Source: Fredinandcohnia onubensis (lineage in GTDB: Bacteria > Bacillota > Bacilli > Bacillales > Bacillaceae_L). From it: DNA of 64,000 nt. This document shows positions 1-11,490 of this stretch, one piece after another. Each line of letters opens with the position of its first letter. The first letter of the stretch is position 1. The DNA is taken from NCBI RefSeq assembly GCF_002734285.1, contig NZ_NSEA01000003.1, positions 375,111-439,110 on the forward strand. Direction: 5' to 3'. A model generated the notes under the pieces. It ran no database searches. It was given only the letters and a program-made list of their open reading frames with translations, and was not told the DNA's origin. The position numbers and the translations under genes were made by a program.

Positions 1-345
1 CGTATCCCTATTTGGGGATATGGTAAAGTTGAATATAAGGAGTATCAAACAGAATTGGATAAAAGGAATATAAAATTTTTCAACTGGGAACTTCCGGTTG
101 CATATGAAAAAGAAACGATAAGAGAAAGTGAAAATATTACCTTAGAGTATCCGAAAAATGAGGCTATTGAAGAGGCCAAAAAAATCGGAAGGAACACTTT
201 AGAACAAGATTTGGATAGTGATGCTGAAATTATTGAAGAAAAAGTTTTGCGTCAATCCATTAACAATGGTAAAGTAAAATTGGAAATAAAATATAATGTT
301 ATTGAGAATATCGTAACTACGATACCATTAGTTCAAGGAGACTAA
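1..345 (+). CDS. yqfD: Sporulation protein YqfD, C-terminal part (5' end outside window)
   Basis: The frame is open from base 1 (RIPIWGYGKVEYKEYQ...), so the gene enters from upstream and only 114 codons plus the stop are present. The segment is mostly charged with an alternating pattern ending in ENIVTTIPLVQGD. Assignment to YqfD, a membrane-associated protein of the mother-cell sporulation programme, rests on this C-terminal style and on its position directly before phoH, as in B. subtilis. The SD of phoH lies inside its last codons, so the two are probably cotranscribed. The ATG-less start at 55 is internal, not a real start. Confidence 0.8.
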   Translation, partial: RIPIWGYGKVEYKEYQTELDKRNIKFFNWELPVAYEKETIRESENITLEYPKNEAIEEAKKIGRNTLEQDLDSDAEIIEEKVLRQSINNGKVKLEIKYNVIENIVTTIPLVQGD

Positions 346-348
346 AGG

Positions 349-1320
349 ATGTCAGAAGATTTAGTAATGAGTAAACATCAACTTGAAAATCCAAACGAAG
401 CACTTGTGCTGTTTGGAAACAATGACCTCCACCTTAAAAGGATTGAGGAGGAATTAAACGTTTCAATTATAACAAGAGGCGAGGCACTTAATGTTTCAGG
501 AAATCCAACAAGTGTACAGCTTGTAGAAGAAATTATTGAAAAGCTTCTTGGTGTCATTCGAAAAGGAATACGTGTAAGTGAACGTGATGTCATTTATTGT
601 ATTCAAATGGCGAAGAATGGTAATTTGGATTCATTTGAAGAATTATATGATGAAGAAATCACAAAAACTGCAAAAGGAAAATCAATTCGTGTAAAAACAC
701 ATGGACAACGCCAATATGTAGCTGCTATCAAACAGCATGATTTAGTTTTCGGAATCGGACCAGCAGGTACAGGAAAAACTTATTTAGCCGTAGTAATGGC
801 CGTAAGTGCACTGAAAAATGGACAGGTCAAACGAATTATTCTAACTCGCCCTGCTGTAGAAGCTGGTGAAAGCTTAGGATTTTTACCTGGAGACCTAAAA
901 GAAAAAGTTGATCCATATTTACGACCTTTATATGATGGATTACACGATGTACTTGGAGCAGAGCATACGGAACGATTAATAGAAAGAGGAACAATTGAAA
1001 TTGCCCCATTAGCTTATATGAGAGGGCGTACTCTTGATGATGCTTTTGTCATTTTAGACGAAGCGCAAAACACAACATTAGCCCAAATGAAGATGTTTTT
1101 GACACGACTTGGTTTTGGCTCTAAAATGGTCATTACTGGGGATATTTCGCAAATCGATTTACCTAGAGGGGTAAAGTCTGGATTACACGAAGTAATGCAT
1201 ATACTGAAGGATGTATATGGTTCTGCATTTATCTTCTTAGAACAGTCTGATGTAGTACGTCATCCCCTTGTAGCTCGTATTATTGAAGCTTATGAAAAGG
1301 CTGAAGCTGGACAATCATGA
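349..1320 (+). CDS. phoH: PhoH family P-loop ATPase
   Basis: This 323-residue protein has an N-terminal KH-like segment (about residues 20-75) followed by a PhoH ATPase domain with Walker A GPAGTGKT near residue 138 and Walker B FVILDEAQN near 233. PhoH-like ATPases are often encoded beside ybeY and are thought to act in RNA metabolism; the exact reaction is not settled. The start ATG is 3 nt after the yqfD stop, with SD CAAGGAG inside yqfD. A terminator follows directly, separating it partly from pgpH. Confidence 0.95.
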   Translation: MSEDLVMSKHQLENPNEALVLFGNNDLHLKRIEEELNVSIITRGEALNVSGNPTSVQLVEEIIEKLLGVIRKGIRVSERDVIYCIQMAKNGNLDSFEELYDEEITKTAKGKSIRVKTHGQRQYVAAIKQHDLVFGIGPAGTGKTYLAVVMAVSALKNGQVKRIILTRPAVEAGESLGFLPGDLKEKVDPYLRPLYDGLHDVLGAEHTERLIERGTIEIAPLAYMRGRTLDDAFVILDEAQNTTLAQMKMFLTRLGFGSKMVITGDISQIDLPRGVKSGLHEVMHILKDVYGSAFIFLEQSDVVRHPLVARIIEAYEKAEAGQS

Positions 1321-1321
1321 C

Positions 1322-1347
1322 AAGACCCATGCGAAATGGGTCTTTTT
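1322..1347 (+). terminator. Rho-independent terminator after phoH
   Basis: The inverted repeat AAGACCCAT / ATGGGTCTT is followed by a T run. It begins right after the phoH stop and ends about 45 nt before the pgpH start, so it probably attenuates rather than abolishes read-through into pgpH. Confidence 0.85.
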
Positions 1348-1393
1348 TACCATTAAAGAAACTGGTAAAATCAGGTTAAAGGAGGTTCGAGAG

Positions 1394-3592
1394 ATGAGGA
1401 AACCGAATAAGCTGCAAAATAAGTTGTCCATTTTAAAAAGCTATCAATCCCTACATATTTTGATATACATCCTCCTTGCGGGGATTATGTTTTTAGTCAT
1501 GTTTAGCAATGTGAAACCGGAAGTTTTACAAATCGAAGCTTTAAAACCGTCTGAACAAACAATTCGTTCTCCTTTGACAATTGAAGATAAGGTTGCCACA
1601 AAAACAAAACAGGATGCAGCTGCAAAAGAGGTTGAAGATGTTTTCACTCTCAAATCAGATTATGCAGACAATCAAGTTGACCTAGTCATTTCTATTTTTG
1701 ATTCAATTGATGAAACGAACAATGAAGCATTGGATATATACAACTCAAAGGTCAAAGAATGGGAAAGCCTATCGGAGGATGATCGAGGAGAAGAACCAAA
1801 GCAGCTAACAGCTTCTGAAAGGTTACAAATTTTAAAAACCAAACTTCCACAGGATTTAACTGATCGGATTCAAAACGATGTTCTTACAGCTTTATTAACA
1901 GCAAGTCCCAATCAATTATCACGCACAAAGGATGCAGTTATCACAGCTGTTAATAATGTGATGAACACTAGAATTCCAGCTTCTGAAGTTGAGAATGCAA
2001 AAAATAAAGTAGTTGAGGAACTACGTTATTCAAGTGTCGATACAGCTCTTCGAGAACCAATGCGTGAAATGGCGCGTTTTGCAGTTGTGCAAAATGTCTA
2101 TTATGATGTTGAAGCTACGGAAGAAAAGCGTCAGCAAGCGATTGAAGCAGTTGAGCCAGTTAAAATACTGCAAGGTCAAATTATTGTTGAAGAAGGACAT
2201 TTAATCACTAGGGATATATATCGCCAGTTAGAGCTACTTGGTATGACTAGCACAAATAACCCTATACAGCCATTCATCGGCCTGTTGTTGATTATTCTAT
2301 TGATTATAACCGGGATTATTTATCATTTTCATAATGAGATGATTCCAACTGATCGGCATCGGAATATCTATTTATTAATTTTTGCGATTATCTTTACTAT
2401 TACCATTCTATTAATGAAGGGTATTAGTTTATTCCAACAAATCGATTATTCTGATATAGGATATATTGTTCCGGTGGCAATGGGGGCAATGCTAATAAAG
2501 CTATTAATTAATGAAAAAGTTGCGATACTTTCAAGCATGGTTTTCGCTGTTTGTGGAAGCCTTATCTTTAATGAAGGTGTGACGGGTACGCTTAATTTCT
2601 CAGCGGGAATCTACTTCCTGTTTGGTAGCTTGGCTGGGGTGCTTTTCTTAAGTAAGCATAATCGTAGGGCGAAAATTCTCCAAGCTGGACTCTTTGTAGC
2701 TTTAATCAATATTTTAGTTATATTTTCAATTATGTTATTACAAAACGGTAGTTATTCAAGTCTAGACTATGGCTCTTCGATTATTATGGCAGTCTTATCT
2801 GGAATAATTGCTGCTGTATTAACTATAGGTCTATTACCATTCTTTGAAGCTGGATTTAATATTTTATCAACCATGAAATTAATCGAGTTATCAAACCCAA
2901 ATCACCCGTTACTGCGGAAAATTTTGACGGAAGCTCCAGGTACCTATCATCATAGCGTTATGGTTGCAAATTTATCAGAATCAGCCTGTGAAGCAATCGG
3001 GGCAAATGGTTTATTAGCTAGAGTGTCATCGTATTATCATGATATAGGAAAAACAAAACGACCGCATTTCTTTATTGAGAATCAGATGAATATTGAAAAT
3101 CCGCATGATAAGATTGCACCACAGCTTAGCAAAACAATTATTACAGCACACGCTACAGACGGGGCAGAAACTTTGAGGAAATTTAAGATGCCAAAGGAAA
3201 TCGTGGATATAGCAGAACAGCACCATGGTACAACACTGTTAAAGTATTTTTTCCATAAAGCAAAACAACAAAGTGAACGAGATATCCTAGAATCAGATTT
3301 CAGATATGTGGGTCCTAAAGCAAAAACAAAAGAGGCAGCGGTGATTGGGATTGCAGATAGTGTTGAAGCAGCTGTGAGGTCGCTTTCAACTCCTACTCCA
3401 CATAAGATTGAATCATTAGTAAATAGCATCATTGCAGACCGCTTACAGGATGGACAATTTGATGAATGCGATATAACACTGAAAGAACTTGATGTAGTTG
3501 CGAAAACACTTTGTGAATCACTAAAAGGGATTTTCCATTCAAGAATTGAGTACCCTACCGAGACCACAAAACAGAAGGTGAAGGAAGCATGA
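1394..3592 (+). CDS. pgpH: Cyclic-di-AMP phosphodiesterase PgpH (7TM-HD family)
   Basis: The protein has 732 residues: an N-terminal transmembrane helix, an extracellular 7TMR-HDED-type region to about residue 290, seven closely spaced membrane helices (about 295-490) and a cytoplasmic HD-hydrolase domain. Metal ligands are visible as TYHHS near 517 and YHDIGK near 549, plus EQHHG further on. PgpH enzymes hydrolyse the second messenger c-di-AMP. The start at 1394 is preceded by AAAGGAGG; an upstream in-frame start at 1283 would lie inside phoH and the terminator. Its last 4 bases overlap ybeY (ATGA). Confidence 0.95.
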   Translation: MRKPNKLQNKLSILKSYQSLHILIYILLAGIMFLVMFSNVKPEVLQIEALKPSEQTIRSPLTIEDKVATKTKQDAAAKEVEDVFTLKSDYADNQVDLVISIFDSIDETNNEALDIYNSKVKEWESLSEDDRGEEPKQLTASERLQILKTKLPQDLTDRIQNDVLTALLTASPNQLSRTKDAVITAVNNVMNTRIPASEVENAKNKVVEELRYSSVDTALREPMREMARFAVVQNVYYDVEATEEKRQQAIEAVEPVKILQGQIIVEEGHLITRDIYRQLELLGMTSTNNPIQPFIGLLLIILLIITGIIYHFHNEMIPTDRHRNIYLLIFAIIFTITILLMKGISLFQQIDYSDIGYIVPVAMGAMLIKLLINEKVAILSSMVFAVCGSLIFNEGVTGTLNFSAGIYFLFGSLAGVLFLSKHNRRAKILQAGLFVALINILVIFSIMLLQNGSYSSLDYGSSIIMAVLSGIIAAVLTIGLLPFFEAGFNILSTMKLIELSNPNHPLLRKILTEAPGTYHHSVMVANLSESACEAIGANGLLARVSSYYHDIGKTKRPHFFIENQMNIENPHDKIAPQLSKTIITAHATDGAETLRKFKMPKEIVDIAEQHHGTTLLKYFFHKAKQQSERDILESDFRYVGPKAKTKEAAVIGIADSVEAAVRSLSTPTPHKIESLVNSIIADRLQDGQFDECDITLKELDVVAKTLCESLKGIFHSRIEYPTETTKQKVKEA

Positions 3593-4059
3593 GACTAGAA
3601 ATTGATTTTAATGATGAAATTGGTGAAGTAAAAGAGGAAGAATGTACATTAGTTCAAGAACTATTATTCTTGGCTGCTGATAAAGAAGGAGTCAGTGAAG
3701 GAACTGAGGTCTCCGTTACGTTTGTTGATAATGAACGGATTAAAGAAATAAACCGAGAATATCGTGACAAAGATCAACCGACTGATGTCATTTCATTTGC
3801 TATGGAAGAAATGGGTGAAGGGGAAATAACGATTATTGGTGAAGACATACCAAAGGTATTAGGGGACATTATCATCTCAATTCCGAGAGCAAAGGAACAG
3901 GCCGAAGATTATGGTCATTCTTTTGCAAGGGAATTAGGTTTCCTTGCTGTCCATGGTTTCTTGCATTTACTTGGCTATGACCATATGACAAAAGAGGATG
4001 AGGAAAAAATGTTTTTAAGACAAAAAGAAATTTTAGAGGCGTATGGTCTTGAAAGATAA
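3589..4059 (+). CDS. ybeY: Endoribonuclease YbeY (rRNA maturation factor)
   Basis: This 156-residue protein belongs to the UPF0054/YbeY family. The zinc site is the H-x3-H-x5-H motif [11 protein letters not shown] near residues 121-131. An RxYRxxDxPTDVISF-type segment is also present ([14 protein letters not shown]). YbeY is a single-strand endoribonuclease implicated in 16S rRNA 3' processing and ribosome quality control. The start overlaps the pgpH stop by 4 nt and the 3' end overlaps dgkA by 17 nt, indicating translational coupling. The SD is GAAGGTGAAGG. Confidence 0.97.
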   Translation: MRLEIDFNDEIGEVKEEECTLVQELLFLAADKEGVSEGTEVSVTFVDNERIKEINREYRDKDQPTDVISFAMEEMGEGEITIIGEDIPKVLGDIIISIPRAKEQAEDYGHSFARELGFLAVHGFLHLLGYDHMTKEDEEKMFLRQKEILEAYGLER

Positions 4060-4429
4060 ACAAAAGAATAGATGGTCACGCTTAATCTATAGCTTTTCGT
4101 ATGCTTTACAAGGCTTACGAGAAGCATTTTTTTCAGAACGAAATCTGCAAATTCATTTTTTTTTCTCGGTTATCGTTATTTTTTGTGGTTTCTTGTTTCA
4201 TATTACAAAGGTAGAATGGCTGATTGTTCTCCTTTTATTCGGCGGAATGTTTTCAATTGAAATGCTGAATACTGCAATTGAAAAAGTGGTAGATTTAGTC
4301 ACGGATGAGTATCATCCCTTAGCTAAAAAGGCTAAAGATATTGCGGCTGGAGCTGTATTAATATATGCGATAATAGCCATTATAGTTGGATTAATCATTT
4401 TTCTACCGTATCTATACAACTTAATATAG
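4043..4429 (+). CDS. dgkA: Undecaprenol/diacylglycerol kinase DgkA
   Basis: A small integral membrane kinase of 128 residues with three predicted helices and the family motif region [17 protein letters not shown] near residue 76. In Firmicutes this enzyme phosphorylates undecaprenol, feeding cell-wall lipid-carrier recycling. The start lies inside ybeY. ATG 4043 and TTG 4049 are both possible; GAGG at 4034 fits the TTG slightly better, so the N-terminus is uncertain by two residues. Confidence 0.93.
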   Translation: MVLKDKQKNRWSRLIYSFSYALQGLREAFFSERNLQIHFFFSVIVIFCGFLFHITKVEWLIVLLLFGGMFSIEMLNTAIEKVVDLVTDEYHPLAKKAKDIAAGAVLIYAIIAIIVGLIIFLPYLYNLI

Positions 4430-4520
4430 AGAAAATTCTTACAATTATGTAACAAATGAAACATAAACGATGATTTCGTGAACTTTTTTATGTAAAATGA
4501 AAATACACTGCCGTACTTAG

Positions 4521-5847
<1,327 letters not shown>

Positions 5848-5998
5848 AGTCTAAGTATACGTAAATTCCAAAAAAATACACGGATTAGCAAAATTTATGT
5901 AACATGTTTTTTAGGATTTTCGGTCAAGATATTCTTACAAGTGAATGAAATTGGAATAGTCTTTGCTAGTGTTTAAATTACAGAAAGGTGGGGTTACT

Positions 5999-6142
5999 AT
6001 GTTAGATTTTACCTGGAAGGTGTTTAGTCAAACAGGTAATGTTGATACGTATCTTCTTTTTAAGGAATTGGAACAAGAGAAGACAGAGAGACCCGAGGCA
6101 CAAAGTGAGGAGCTAGCAGAAATAGATTTTCCAATTACTTGA
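5999..6142 (+). CDS. yqzL: YqzL family small protein
   Basis: A 47-codon gene that starts MLDFTWKVFSQTGNVDTYLLF and has an acidic C-terminal half. It has a strong SD (AGAAAGGTGGGG) and lies between era and recO, where YqzL-like proteins are found in bacilli. Its function is unknown; no membrane segment is visible. It is too short for most ORF cut-offs but the translation signals and conserved place support it. Confidence 0.85.
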   Translation: MLDFTWKVFSQTGNVDTYLLFKELEQEKTERPEAQSEELAEIDFPIT

Positions 6143-6239
6143 CCATCCTAAAAAAGCGTCTTAAACTTTAAATAAGAATGTATGACGCAAATAAACAATG
6201 GTAATTGGATTGCCTAGTTGCCAATGGATGGTGACAGTA

Positions 6240-6989
6240 GTGCTACAAAAATGCGAAGGTATTATCATAAGAACAAGTGATTATGGTGAAACAAATAAAA
6301 TCGTAACTTTGTATACCCGTGAATGGGGGAAAATAGGGGTAATGGCAAGAGGCGCAAAGAAACCTAGTAGTCGCCTTGCAGCTATTACCCAGGTTTTTAC
6401 ATATGGACAGTTTTTAGTTCAAAAGACGTCAGGTTTAGGCGTTTTACAACAAGGTGAAACGATTTCAACCTTCCGAAGCATTCGGGAAGATATTTTCTTA
6501 ACGGCATATGCATCATATGTAGTCGAGTTAACCGATAAATGCACAGAAGATAAGAGATCAAACCCATTTTTATTTGAAACGTTGTATCAAACACTAAATT
6601 ACTTAAATGAGGGATATGATCCTGATATTCTTTTGTATATATATGAGCTTAAAATGCTGCCACTGCTTGGATTGTATCCTCGACTTAATGAATGTACAAA
6701 CTGTAACAGTACAGAGGGTGAATTTGCCTTTTCGATAAGAGAGGGTGGGCTACTTTGCCACCGTTGTTATGAAAAAGAACCCTATCATCTGAAAGTATCG
6801 CAAGCAACAATTCGATTGTTGCGCTTATTTTATTATTTTGATTTAAACCGATTAGGAAAAATTGCCGTAAAAGACGAAACGAAGAAAGAATTGAAGATTG
6901 TCATTGACATGTATTACGAGGAATATTCAGGCTTGTATCTAAAGTCTAAACGATTCCTAGACCAACTTGAAAATTTACGTCTAACCTAA
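6240..6989 (+). CDS. recO: DNA repair protein RecO
   Basis: A 249-residue RecO with an N-terminal OB fold ([18 protein letters not shown]...) and a C-terminal helical domain with a zinc site, CTNC near residue 158 and CHRC about 22 residues later. RecO loads RecA on SSB-coated single-stranded DNA in the RecFOR pathway. GTG 6240 is chosen because GGTGA lies 5 nt upstream and the protein then matches the family start; an in-frame ATG at 6198 would add 14 unlikely residues. Confidence 0.94.
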   Translation: MLQKCEGIIIRTSDYGETNKIVTLYTREWGKIGVMARGAKKPSSRLAAITQVFTYGQFLVQKTSGLGVLQQGETISTFRSIREDIFLTAYASYVVELTDKCTEDKRSNPFLFETLYQTLNYLNEGYDPDILLYIYELKMLPLLGLYPRLNECTNCNSTEGEFAFSIREGGLLCHRCYEKEPYHLKVSQATIRLLRLFYYFDLNRLGKIAVKDETKKELKIVIDMYYEEYSGLYLKSKRFLDQLENLRLT

Positions 6990-6999
6990 CGTGGTCTAC

Positions 7000-7028
7000 T
7001 TGACATCGCAGTGAATTTGGAATATAGT
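7000..7028 (+). promoter_or_regulatory. SigA-type promoter for the glyQS leader
   Basis: TTGACA at 7000-7005 is a perfect -35, followed by a 17-nt spacer and TATAGT at 7023-7028. The start point would be near 7035, just before the repeat-like element, so both that element and the T-box would be in the glyQS transcript. Confidence 0.8.
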
Positions 7029-7043
7029 TCAAATAAAATAAGA

Positions 7044-7186
7044 GTTCAAAAAGTTGACGAATCAGAAGCGAGAAGGTCAAGGAAAGAGTGCCTTGAGGAC
7101 CGCAGCGTATGCTCTTAATACGTGAGGACCGGAGAGGCCGAATGACGCAGAGATTCGAAGTCTTATCATTTGGCTACTTTTTGAAC
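7044..7186. repeat. Structured repeat-like element with 11-bp perfect inverted ends
   Basis: The ends are GTTCAAAAAGT (7044-7054) and ACTTTTTGAAC (7176-7186), exact inverse complements. Inside are further dyads, such as GACGAATC against GATTCGAAGTC and CAAGG/CCTTG. There is no ORF. It lies between the promoter and T-box stem I, so it is probably transcribed as a long imperfect hairpin. It resembles dispersed intergenic elements of Bacillus genomes, but no second copy was recognised in this window, so repeat status is inference. Confidence 0.6.
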
Positions 7187-7209
7187 CTCATCTAAAAATA
7201 TTTGCACGG

Positions 7210-7415
7210 TGAAGGAAAGTAGTACTTATCCCCGTTCATAAAAGCGAACCTAGGATGGTGGAAGCTAGGGTATGAACAGATAAGGAAGGCGTTCCAGAGT
7301 GTATCGCTTGAAAGAGGCAATAACTCATAATAGAGTTATTTGCAAATAGGGTGGAACCGCGGGTAAACTCTCGTCCCTATGTCTACAATTAGGCATAGAG
7401 GAGGGGAGTTTTTTA
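7210..7415 (+). promoter_or_regulatory. Glycine T-box riboswitch controlling glyQS
   Basis: Stem I is formed by CTTATC (7225-7230) with GATAAG (7279-7284), extended by GTTCATA / TATGAAC, with a distal loop containing GGATGGTGGAAGC. The loop at its base has AGTA on the 5' side and GAAGGCG on the 3' side, giving a GGC glycine specifier at 7288-7290. The T-box sequence GGGTGGAACCGCGGG starts at 7349. The terminator pairs AACTC...CCTATG with CATAGAGG...GAGTT and ends in a T run near 7415. Uncharged tRNA-Gly should favour read-through into glyQS. Confidence 0.93.
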
Positions 7416-7448
7416 TTTTATTTTAAATAGTTTTTTCAATCTAGCTGC

Positions 7449-7603
7449 AGCGCCTAGAAACTCGAGAAACTTAGACTCCTCCTGCAGAGGCAAAAAGCGC
7501 CTCTTTGTCGGAGTCTCCGACGCACAGGATGTGCTAGTGCCGACGTTGCCTCAGGACGTGGCGATTCTAGTCGGCCAGTTTCCTCGTTTCTGAGCAAGGC
7601 GCT
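7449..7603. repeat. GC-rich multi-hairpin repeat-like element between T-box and glyQ
   Basis: The terminal inverted repeat begins AGCGCCTAGAAACTCGAG and is matched imperfectly by the complement of the end (AGGCGCT at 7597-7603 with GAAAC/GTTTC and AACT/AGTT extensions). Internal hairpins include GAGGC/GCCTC, CGGAG/CTCCG and GCAC/GTGC. It is clearly more GC-rich than its surroundings, carries no ORF, and sits between the leader terminator and the glyQ SD. It looks like a mobile or dispersed intergenic element; function unknown. Confidence 0.6.
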
Positions 7604-7633
7604 CCGCTTTATTATTTTGGAGGTGCAAGATTA

Positions 7634-8524
7634 ATGAATATTCAAGAAATGATATTAACCTTACAGAAGCATTGGTCAGATCAAGGTTGCATTCTTATGC
7701 AGGCCTATGACGTTGAAAAAGGTGCTGGAACAATGAGCCCATACACATTCCTAAGAAGCCTTGGCCCTGAGCCGTGGAATGTGGCATATGTTGAACCTTC
7801 AAGACGCCCAGTTGATGGCCGTTACGGAGAGAACCCAAACCGTTTATACCAACACCATCAATTTCAAGTGATCATGAAACCGTCACCTGATAATATTCAG
7901 GAACTATATTTAGATTCCTTACGTGCATTAGGAATTAATCCATTAGAACATGATATCCGCTTCGTTGAAGACAACTGGGAAGCACCCACTCTAGGCGCAG
8001 CAGGTCTTGGTTGGGAAGTTTGGCTTGATGGAATGGAAGTTACTCAATTTACATATTTCCAACAAGTTGGAGGTATTGAATGTAAGCCAGTATCTGTTGA
8101 GATTACATATGGAATTGAACGTTTAGCTTCATATATACAAGATAAAGAAAATGTCTTTGATCTTGAATGGACAAAAGGATTTACAGTTCGAGATATCTTC
8201 CATCAGCCTGAGTACGAACATTCAAAGTATACGTTTGAAACATCAGATACAGAAATGCTATTTAACCTATTTAGCATTTATGAAAAGGAAGCGCACCGTC
8301 AAATGGATGAAGGACTCGTTCACCCAGCATATGACTATGTTTTAAAATGTTCTCACACCTTTAACCAATTAGATGCAAGGGGAGCTATCTCAGTTACAGA
8401 AAGAACTGGATATATCGGCAGAGTTCGTAATTTAGCCCGTAAGGTAGCTAAAACGTTTTATGAAGAGCGGGAAAAATTAGGCTTCCCAATGCTGAAGGCA
8501 AAAGGAGACGATCGTAATGAGTAA
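7634..8524 (+). CDS. glyQ: Glycine--tRNA ligase alpha subunit
   Basis: The 296-residue catalytic subunit of the bacterial heterotetrameric glycyl-tRNA synthetase. Family signatures include [10 protein letters not shown] near the N-terminus, [12 protein letters not shown] and [17 protein letters not shown]. It activates glycine and charges tRNA-Gly together with GlyS. The SD is TTGGAGGTG. It overlaps glyS by 8 nt, so subunits are made in coupled fashion; expression depends on the upstream T-box. Confidence 0.98.
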   Translation: MNIQEMILTLQKHWSDQGCILMQAYDVEKGAGTMSPYTFLRSLGPEPWNVAYVEPSRRPVDGRYGENPNRLYQHHQFQVIMKPSPDNIQELYLDSLRALGINPLEHDIRFVEDNWEAPTLGAAGLGWEVWLDGMEVTQFTYFQQVGGIECKPVSVEITYGIERLASYIQDKENVFDLEWTKGFTVRDIFHQPEYEHSKYTFETSDTEMLFNLFSIYEKEAHRQMDEGLVHPAYDYVLKCSHTFNQLDARGAISVTERTGYIGRVRNLARKVAKTFYEEREKLGFPMLKAKGDDRNE

Positions 8525-10595
8525 TCGAGATTTATTGATTGAAATTGGATTAGAGGAAATGCCAGCACGCTTTGTAACAGATTCTATGAATCAGCTATCT
8601 GATAAGGTTACAAATTGGCTGCTTGAACATAATATTTCATTTGAGCAAGTAGAACGTTTTTCTTCTCCTAGAAGACTAGCGGTTCTTGTTCGGGACGTTT
8701 CTGACAAACAAAAGGATGTTGAACTTGAAGCAAAAGGTCCTGCCAAAAAAATTGCCCTAGACCAAGATGGAAATTGGACAAAAGCTGCAATGGGGTTCAC
8801 AAGAGGACAGGGTGCTTCAGTTGAGGATATCTTTTTTAAAGAAATAAATGGTGTGGAATATGCACATATCAATAAATTTATTAAAGGGAAAGACACAAAA
8901 GAAATATTAGGTGAACTTGAGGATGTTATCGTACATCTTTCATTCCCTAAAAATATGCGTTGGGGCGATCAAGACCTTCGCTATGTCCGTCCAATTAAAT
9001 GGATTGTCGCTTTGTTTGGAGATGAAATTATTCCAATCACGATTACAAATGTAACATCAGGTAATAAAACCTGGGGCCATCGTTTCTTAGGTCAAGAAAT
9101 TGAGATCGCATCTCCTAGAGACTATGAAAAAGTACTGATGTCTCAATATGTGATTGTAGATTATCTTGAGCGTAAAGAAGCCATTACGAATCAAATTAAA
9201 ATACTTGAAGAAGACAACGATTGGGAGATTCCAATTGACGAAGATTTACTGAATGAAGTAACGAATCTTGTTGAATATCCTACTGCCTTTTTCGGAAAAT
9301 TTGAGGAAGAATTTTTGAATTTACCTGTAGAAGTGTTAATTACAAGTATGAGAGAGCACCAACGTTATTTCCCTGTTAAGGACAAAAGCGGTGCTCTACT
9401 CCCTTACTTTGTTGCAGTTCGTAATGGTGATCATAAATTTCTTGAAAAAGTTGCTAGAGGGAATGAGAAGGTTTTACGAGCACGTTTATCTGATGCAGAC
9501 TTCTTTTATAAAGAAGATCAAAAGTTAAAAATTGATAACTTAGTTCAAAAGCTTGATAAAATAATTTACCAAGAAGAAATTGGTTCAATTGGTGATAAGG
9601 TTAGAAGAATTCAGTATATCACTAAGCGGGTGTCAGAACTTCTTAAAATAGATAGCCAAACACAGCAAAAAGCAAACAGAGCAGCAGAAATATGCAAATT
9701 TGATCTTGTAACCAATATGGTGTATGAATTTCCTGAGCTTCAAGGGGTAATGGGTGAACGTTATGCACGAATAAGTGGAGAAGACGAGGAAGTGGCGGTA
9801 GCTATTAACGAGCATTACATGCCTAGACATGCTGACGATTCTAGTCCTGCTTCGACTATTGGCGCATTAGTTAGTTTAGCGGATAAATTGGATACAATAG
9901 TTGGATGTTTCTCAATCGGTATTATTCCAACAGGTTCACAGGATCCATATGCATTACGCCGTATGGCTTCAGGTGTCGTTCAAATCTTATTAGATAAAGG
10001 TTGGAATATTGGCCTTGAAGAAATAATCGATGATGTATTAGATCTGTTTATTGAGGCCAAAGTTGCGAAGCTTGAAAAACAAGAAATTAAGAAAGAACTT
10101 GTTCACTTCTTCAAATTACGAATCAAACATGAACTAAATACTAGAAACATCCGCTATGATATTATTGATGCGGTTCTTGGCACAAAGATTGGAAATGTTG
10201 GACTTATTATTAAAAAGGCGGAAATGCTCGAGAATAACAAGGACCACCAAGATTTTAAAACAACCATTGAGTCATTAGGTAGAGTTGTTAACATCGCCAA
10301 AAAAGGCGAAGAAGCTGAAATTAATCCTAGCCTTTTCCAATCTAAAGAGGAAAAGAATCTCTTTGAGAAGTTCACTGAAGTAAAACCAAAAGTAATTGAA
10401 AGTCTAAACAACCATGAAGTAGCGGAAGCTTTCCATTTATTAGCTTCATTGAGAGAGCTAATTGATCAATACTTCGAACATACAATGGTTATGGCAGATG
10501 ATGCTGCAGTAAGAAAAAACCGACTTGCACAAATGGTGGAACTAGCTAACACTATTTTTCTAATTGGGGACATGAACGTAATTATTGTAAAATAA
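8517..10595 (+). CDS. glyS: Glycine--tRNA ligase beta subunit
   Basis: The 692-residue beta subunit starts [18 protein letters not shown], typical of the family, and contains the KMSKS-less tRNA-binding and HD-like regions of GlyS, including the [10 protein letters not shown] and [10 protein letters not shown] motifs. It supplies tRNA recognition to the GlyQ catalytic subunit. The start overlaps glyQ; the SD AAAGGAG lies within the end of glyQ. A terminator follows about 75 nt after the stop. Confidence 0.98.
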   Translation: MSNRDLLIEIGLEEMPARFVTDSMNQLSDKVTNWLLEHNISFEQVERFSSPRRLAVLVRDVSDKQKDVELEAKGPAKKIALDQDGNWTKAAMGFTRGQGASVEDIFFKEINGVEYAHINKFIKGKDTKEILGELEDVIVHLSFPKNMRWGDQDLRYVRPIKWIVALFGDEIIPITITNVTSGNKTWGHRFLGQEIEIASPRDYEKVLMSQYVIVDYLERKEAITNQIKILEEDNDWEIPIDEDLLNEVTNLVEYPTAFFGKFEEEFLNLPVEVLITSMREHQRYFPVKDKSGALLPYFVAVRNGDHKFLEKVARGNEKVLRARLSDADFFYKEDQKLKIDNLVQKLDKIIYQEEIGSIGDKVRRIQYITKRVSELLKIDSQTQQKANRAAEICKFDLVTNMVYEFPELQGVMGERYARISGEDEEVAVAINEHYMPRHADDSSPASTIGALVSLADKLDTIVGCFSIGIIPTGSQDPYALRRMASGVVQILLDKGWNIGLEEIIDDVLDLFIEAKVAKLEKQEIKKELVHFFKLRIKHELNTRNIRYDIIDAVLGTKIGNVGLIIKKAEMLENNKDHQDFKTTIESLGRVVNIAKKGEEAEINPSLFQSKEEKNLFEKFTEVKPKVIESLNNHEVAEAFHLLASLRELIDQYFEHTMVMADDAAVRKNRLAQMVELANTIFLIGDMNVIIVK

Positions 10596-10668
10596 ACATG
10601 AACGTGAAAATCGTAATGTGCCCGTTTATGACCACGAAAAAGAAGCACTTGGGATAAACAATTAAAAA

Positions 10669-10702
10669 ACTAGGAGCAGAAGAATTAGCTCCTAGTCTTT
10701 TT
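10669..10702 (+). terminator. Rho-independent terminator after glyS
   Basis: ACTAGGAGC and GCTCCTAGT form a 9-bp stem around an A-rich loop, followed by CTTTTTC. It closes the glyQS operon. Confidence 0.9.
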
Positions 10703-10811
10703 CTATTTACTATACGCGATTACGCAATTAGTATATAATAATTAATAATTAGTATAACTCTTTTGACATTTTACATATTTAAAATAAATACTATAGATTT
10801 TAGGAATGGTG

Positions 10812-11450
10812 GTGAGTACAATAGAACTGAGTAAGCGGCAAGAACAAATCGTACAAATCGTAAAAGACAATGGGCCAATCACTGGTGAAGCTATTGCAGA
10901 ACGTTTAAATTTGACTAGGGCAACCCTTCGTCCGGACCTCGCTATTTTAACTATGGCAGGATATCTTGAAGCCAGGCCTCGTGTCGGCTATTTCTATACG
11001 GGAAAAACAGGGCTGCAATTACTTGCGGATAGGATAAATAAAATTAAAGTGATGGATTACCAATCTATCCCAGTTGTGATAAATGAGAGTATATCTGTCT
11101 ATGATGCAATTGTGACAATGTTTTTAGAAGATGTAGGTACATTGTTTGTAGTGGATAAATCATCACTTCTTGTTGGAGTTTTATCTCGAAAAGATCTACT
11201 GCGGGCAAGCCTTGGAAATCAGGATTTAAAATCTGTCCCGGTTACAATTATTATGACAAGAATGCCAAATATCACGATGTGTGAAAAAGATGATCTTTTA
11301 ATTGACGTGGCTCATAAATTAATTGAAAAACAAATCGATGCATTACCAATTGTTAAGCAATCTGAACGGGGTATAGAGGTAATTGGCAGAATCACTAAGA
11401 CCAATATGACAAAAGCGTTGGTAGGACTTGCTGGTGATGAAATCCTTTAA
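10812..11450 (+). CDS. ccpN: Transcriptional repressor CcpN (HTH plus two CBS domains)
   Basis: The 212-residue protein has an N-terminal winged helix (LSKRQEQIVQIV...TRATLRPDLAILTM) and a tandem CBS pair from about residue 75 to the end. CcpN represses gluconeogenic genes (gapB, pckA) during glycolytic growth; CBS domains sense nucleotides. GTG 10812 is preferred because AGGA lies 6 nt upstream and the protein then begins MSTIELSKRQ; ATG 10806 would place the SD too close. It is followed after 40 nt by its usual partner yqfL. Confidence 0.95.
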   Translation: MSTIELSKRQEQIVQIVKDNGPITGEAIAERLNLTRATLRPDLAILTMAGYLEARPRVGYFYTGKTGLQLLADRINKIKVMDYQSIPVVINESISVYDAIVTMFLEDVGTLFVVDKSSLLVGVLSRKDLLRASLGNQDLKSVPVTIIMTRMPNITMCEKDDLLIDVAHKLIEKQIDALPIVKQSERGIEVIGRITKTNMTKALVGLAGDEIL

Positions 11451-11490
11451 TGAGCATTTGATCTTTTAAGTTAGGAGATGGAGAATTAAA

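Noticed and set aside
3082-3567. 161-codon reverse-strand ORF inside pgpH
   Set aside because: It lies wholly within the HD domain coding sequence of pgpH, has no SD and a composition typical of an antisense shadow.
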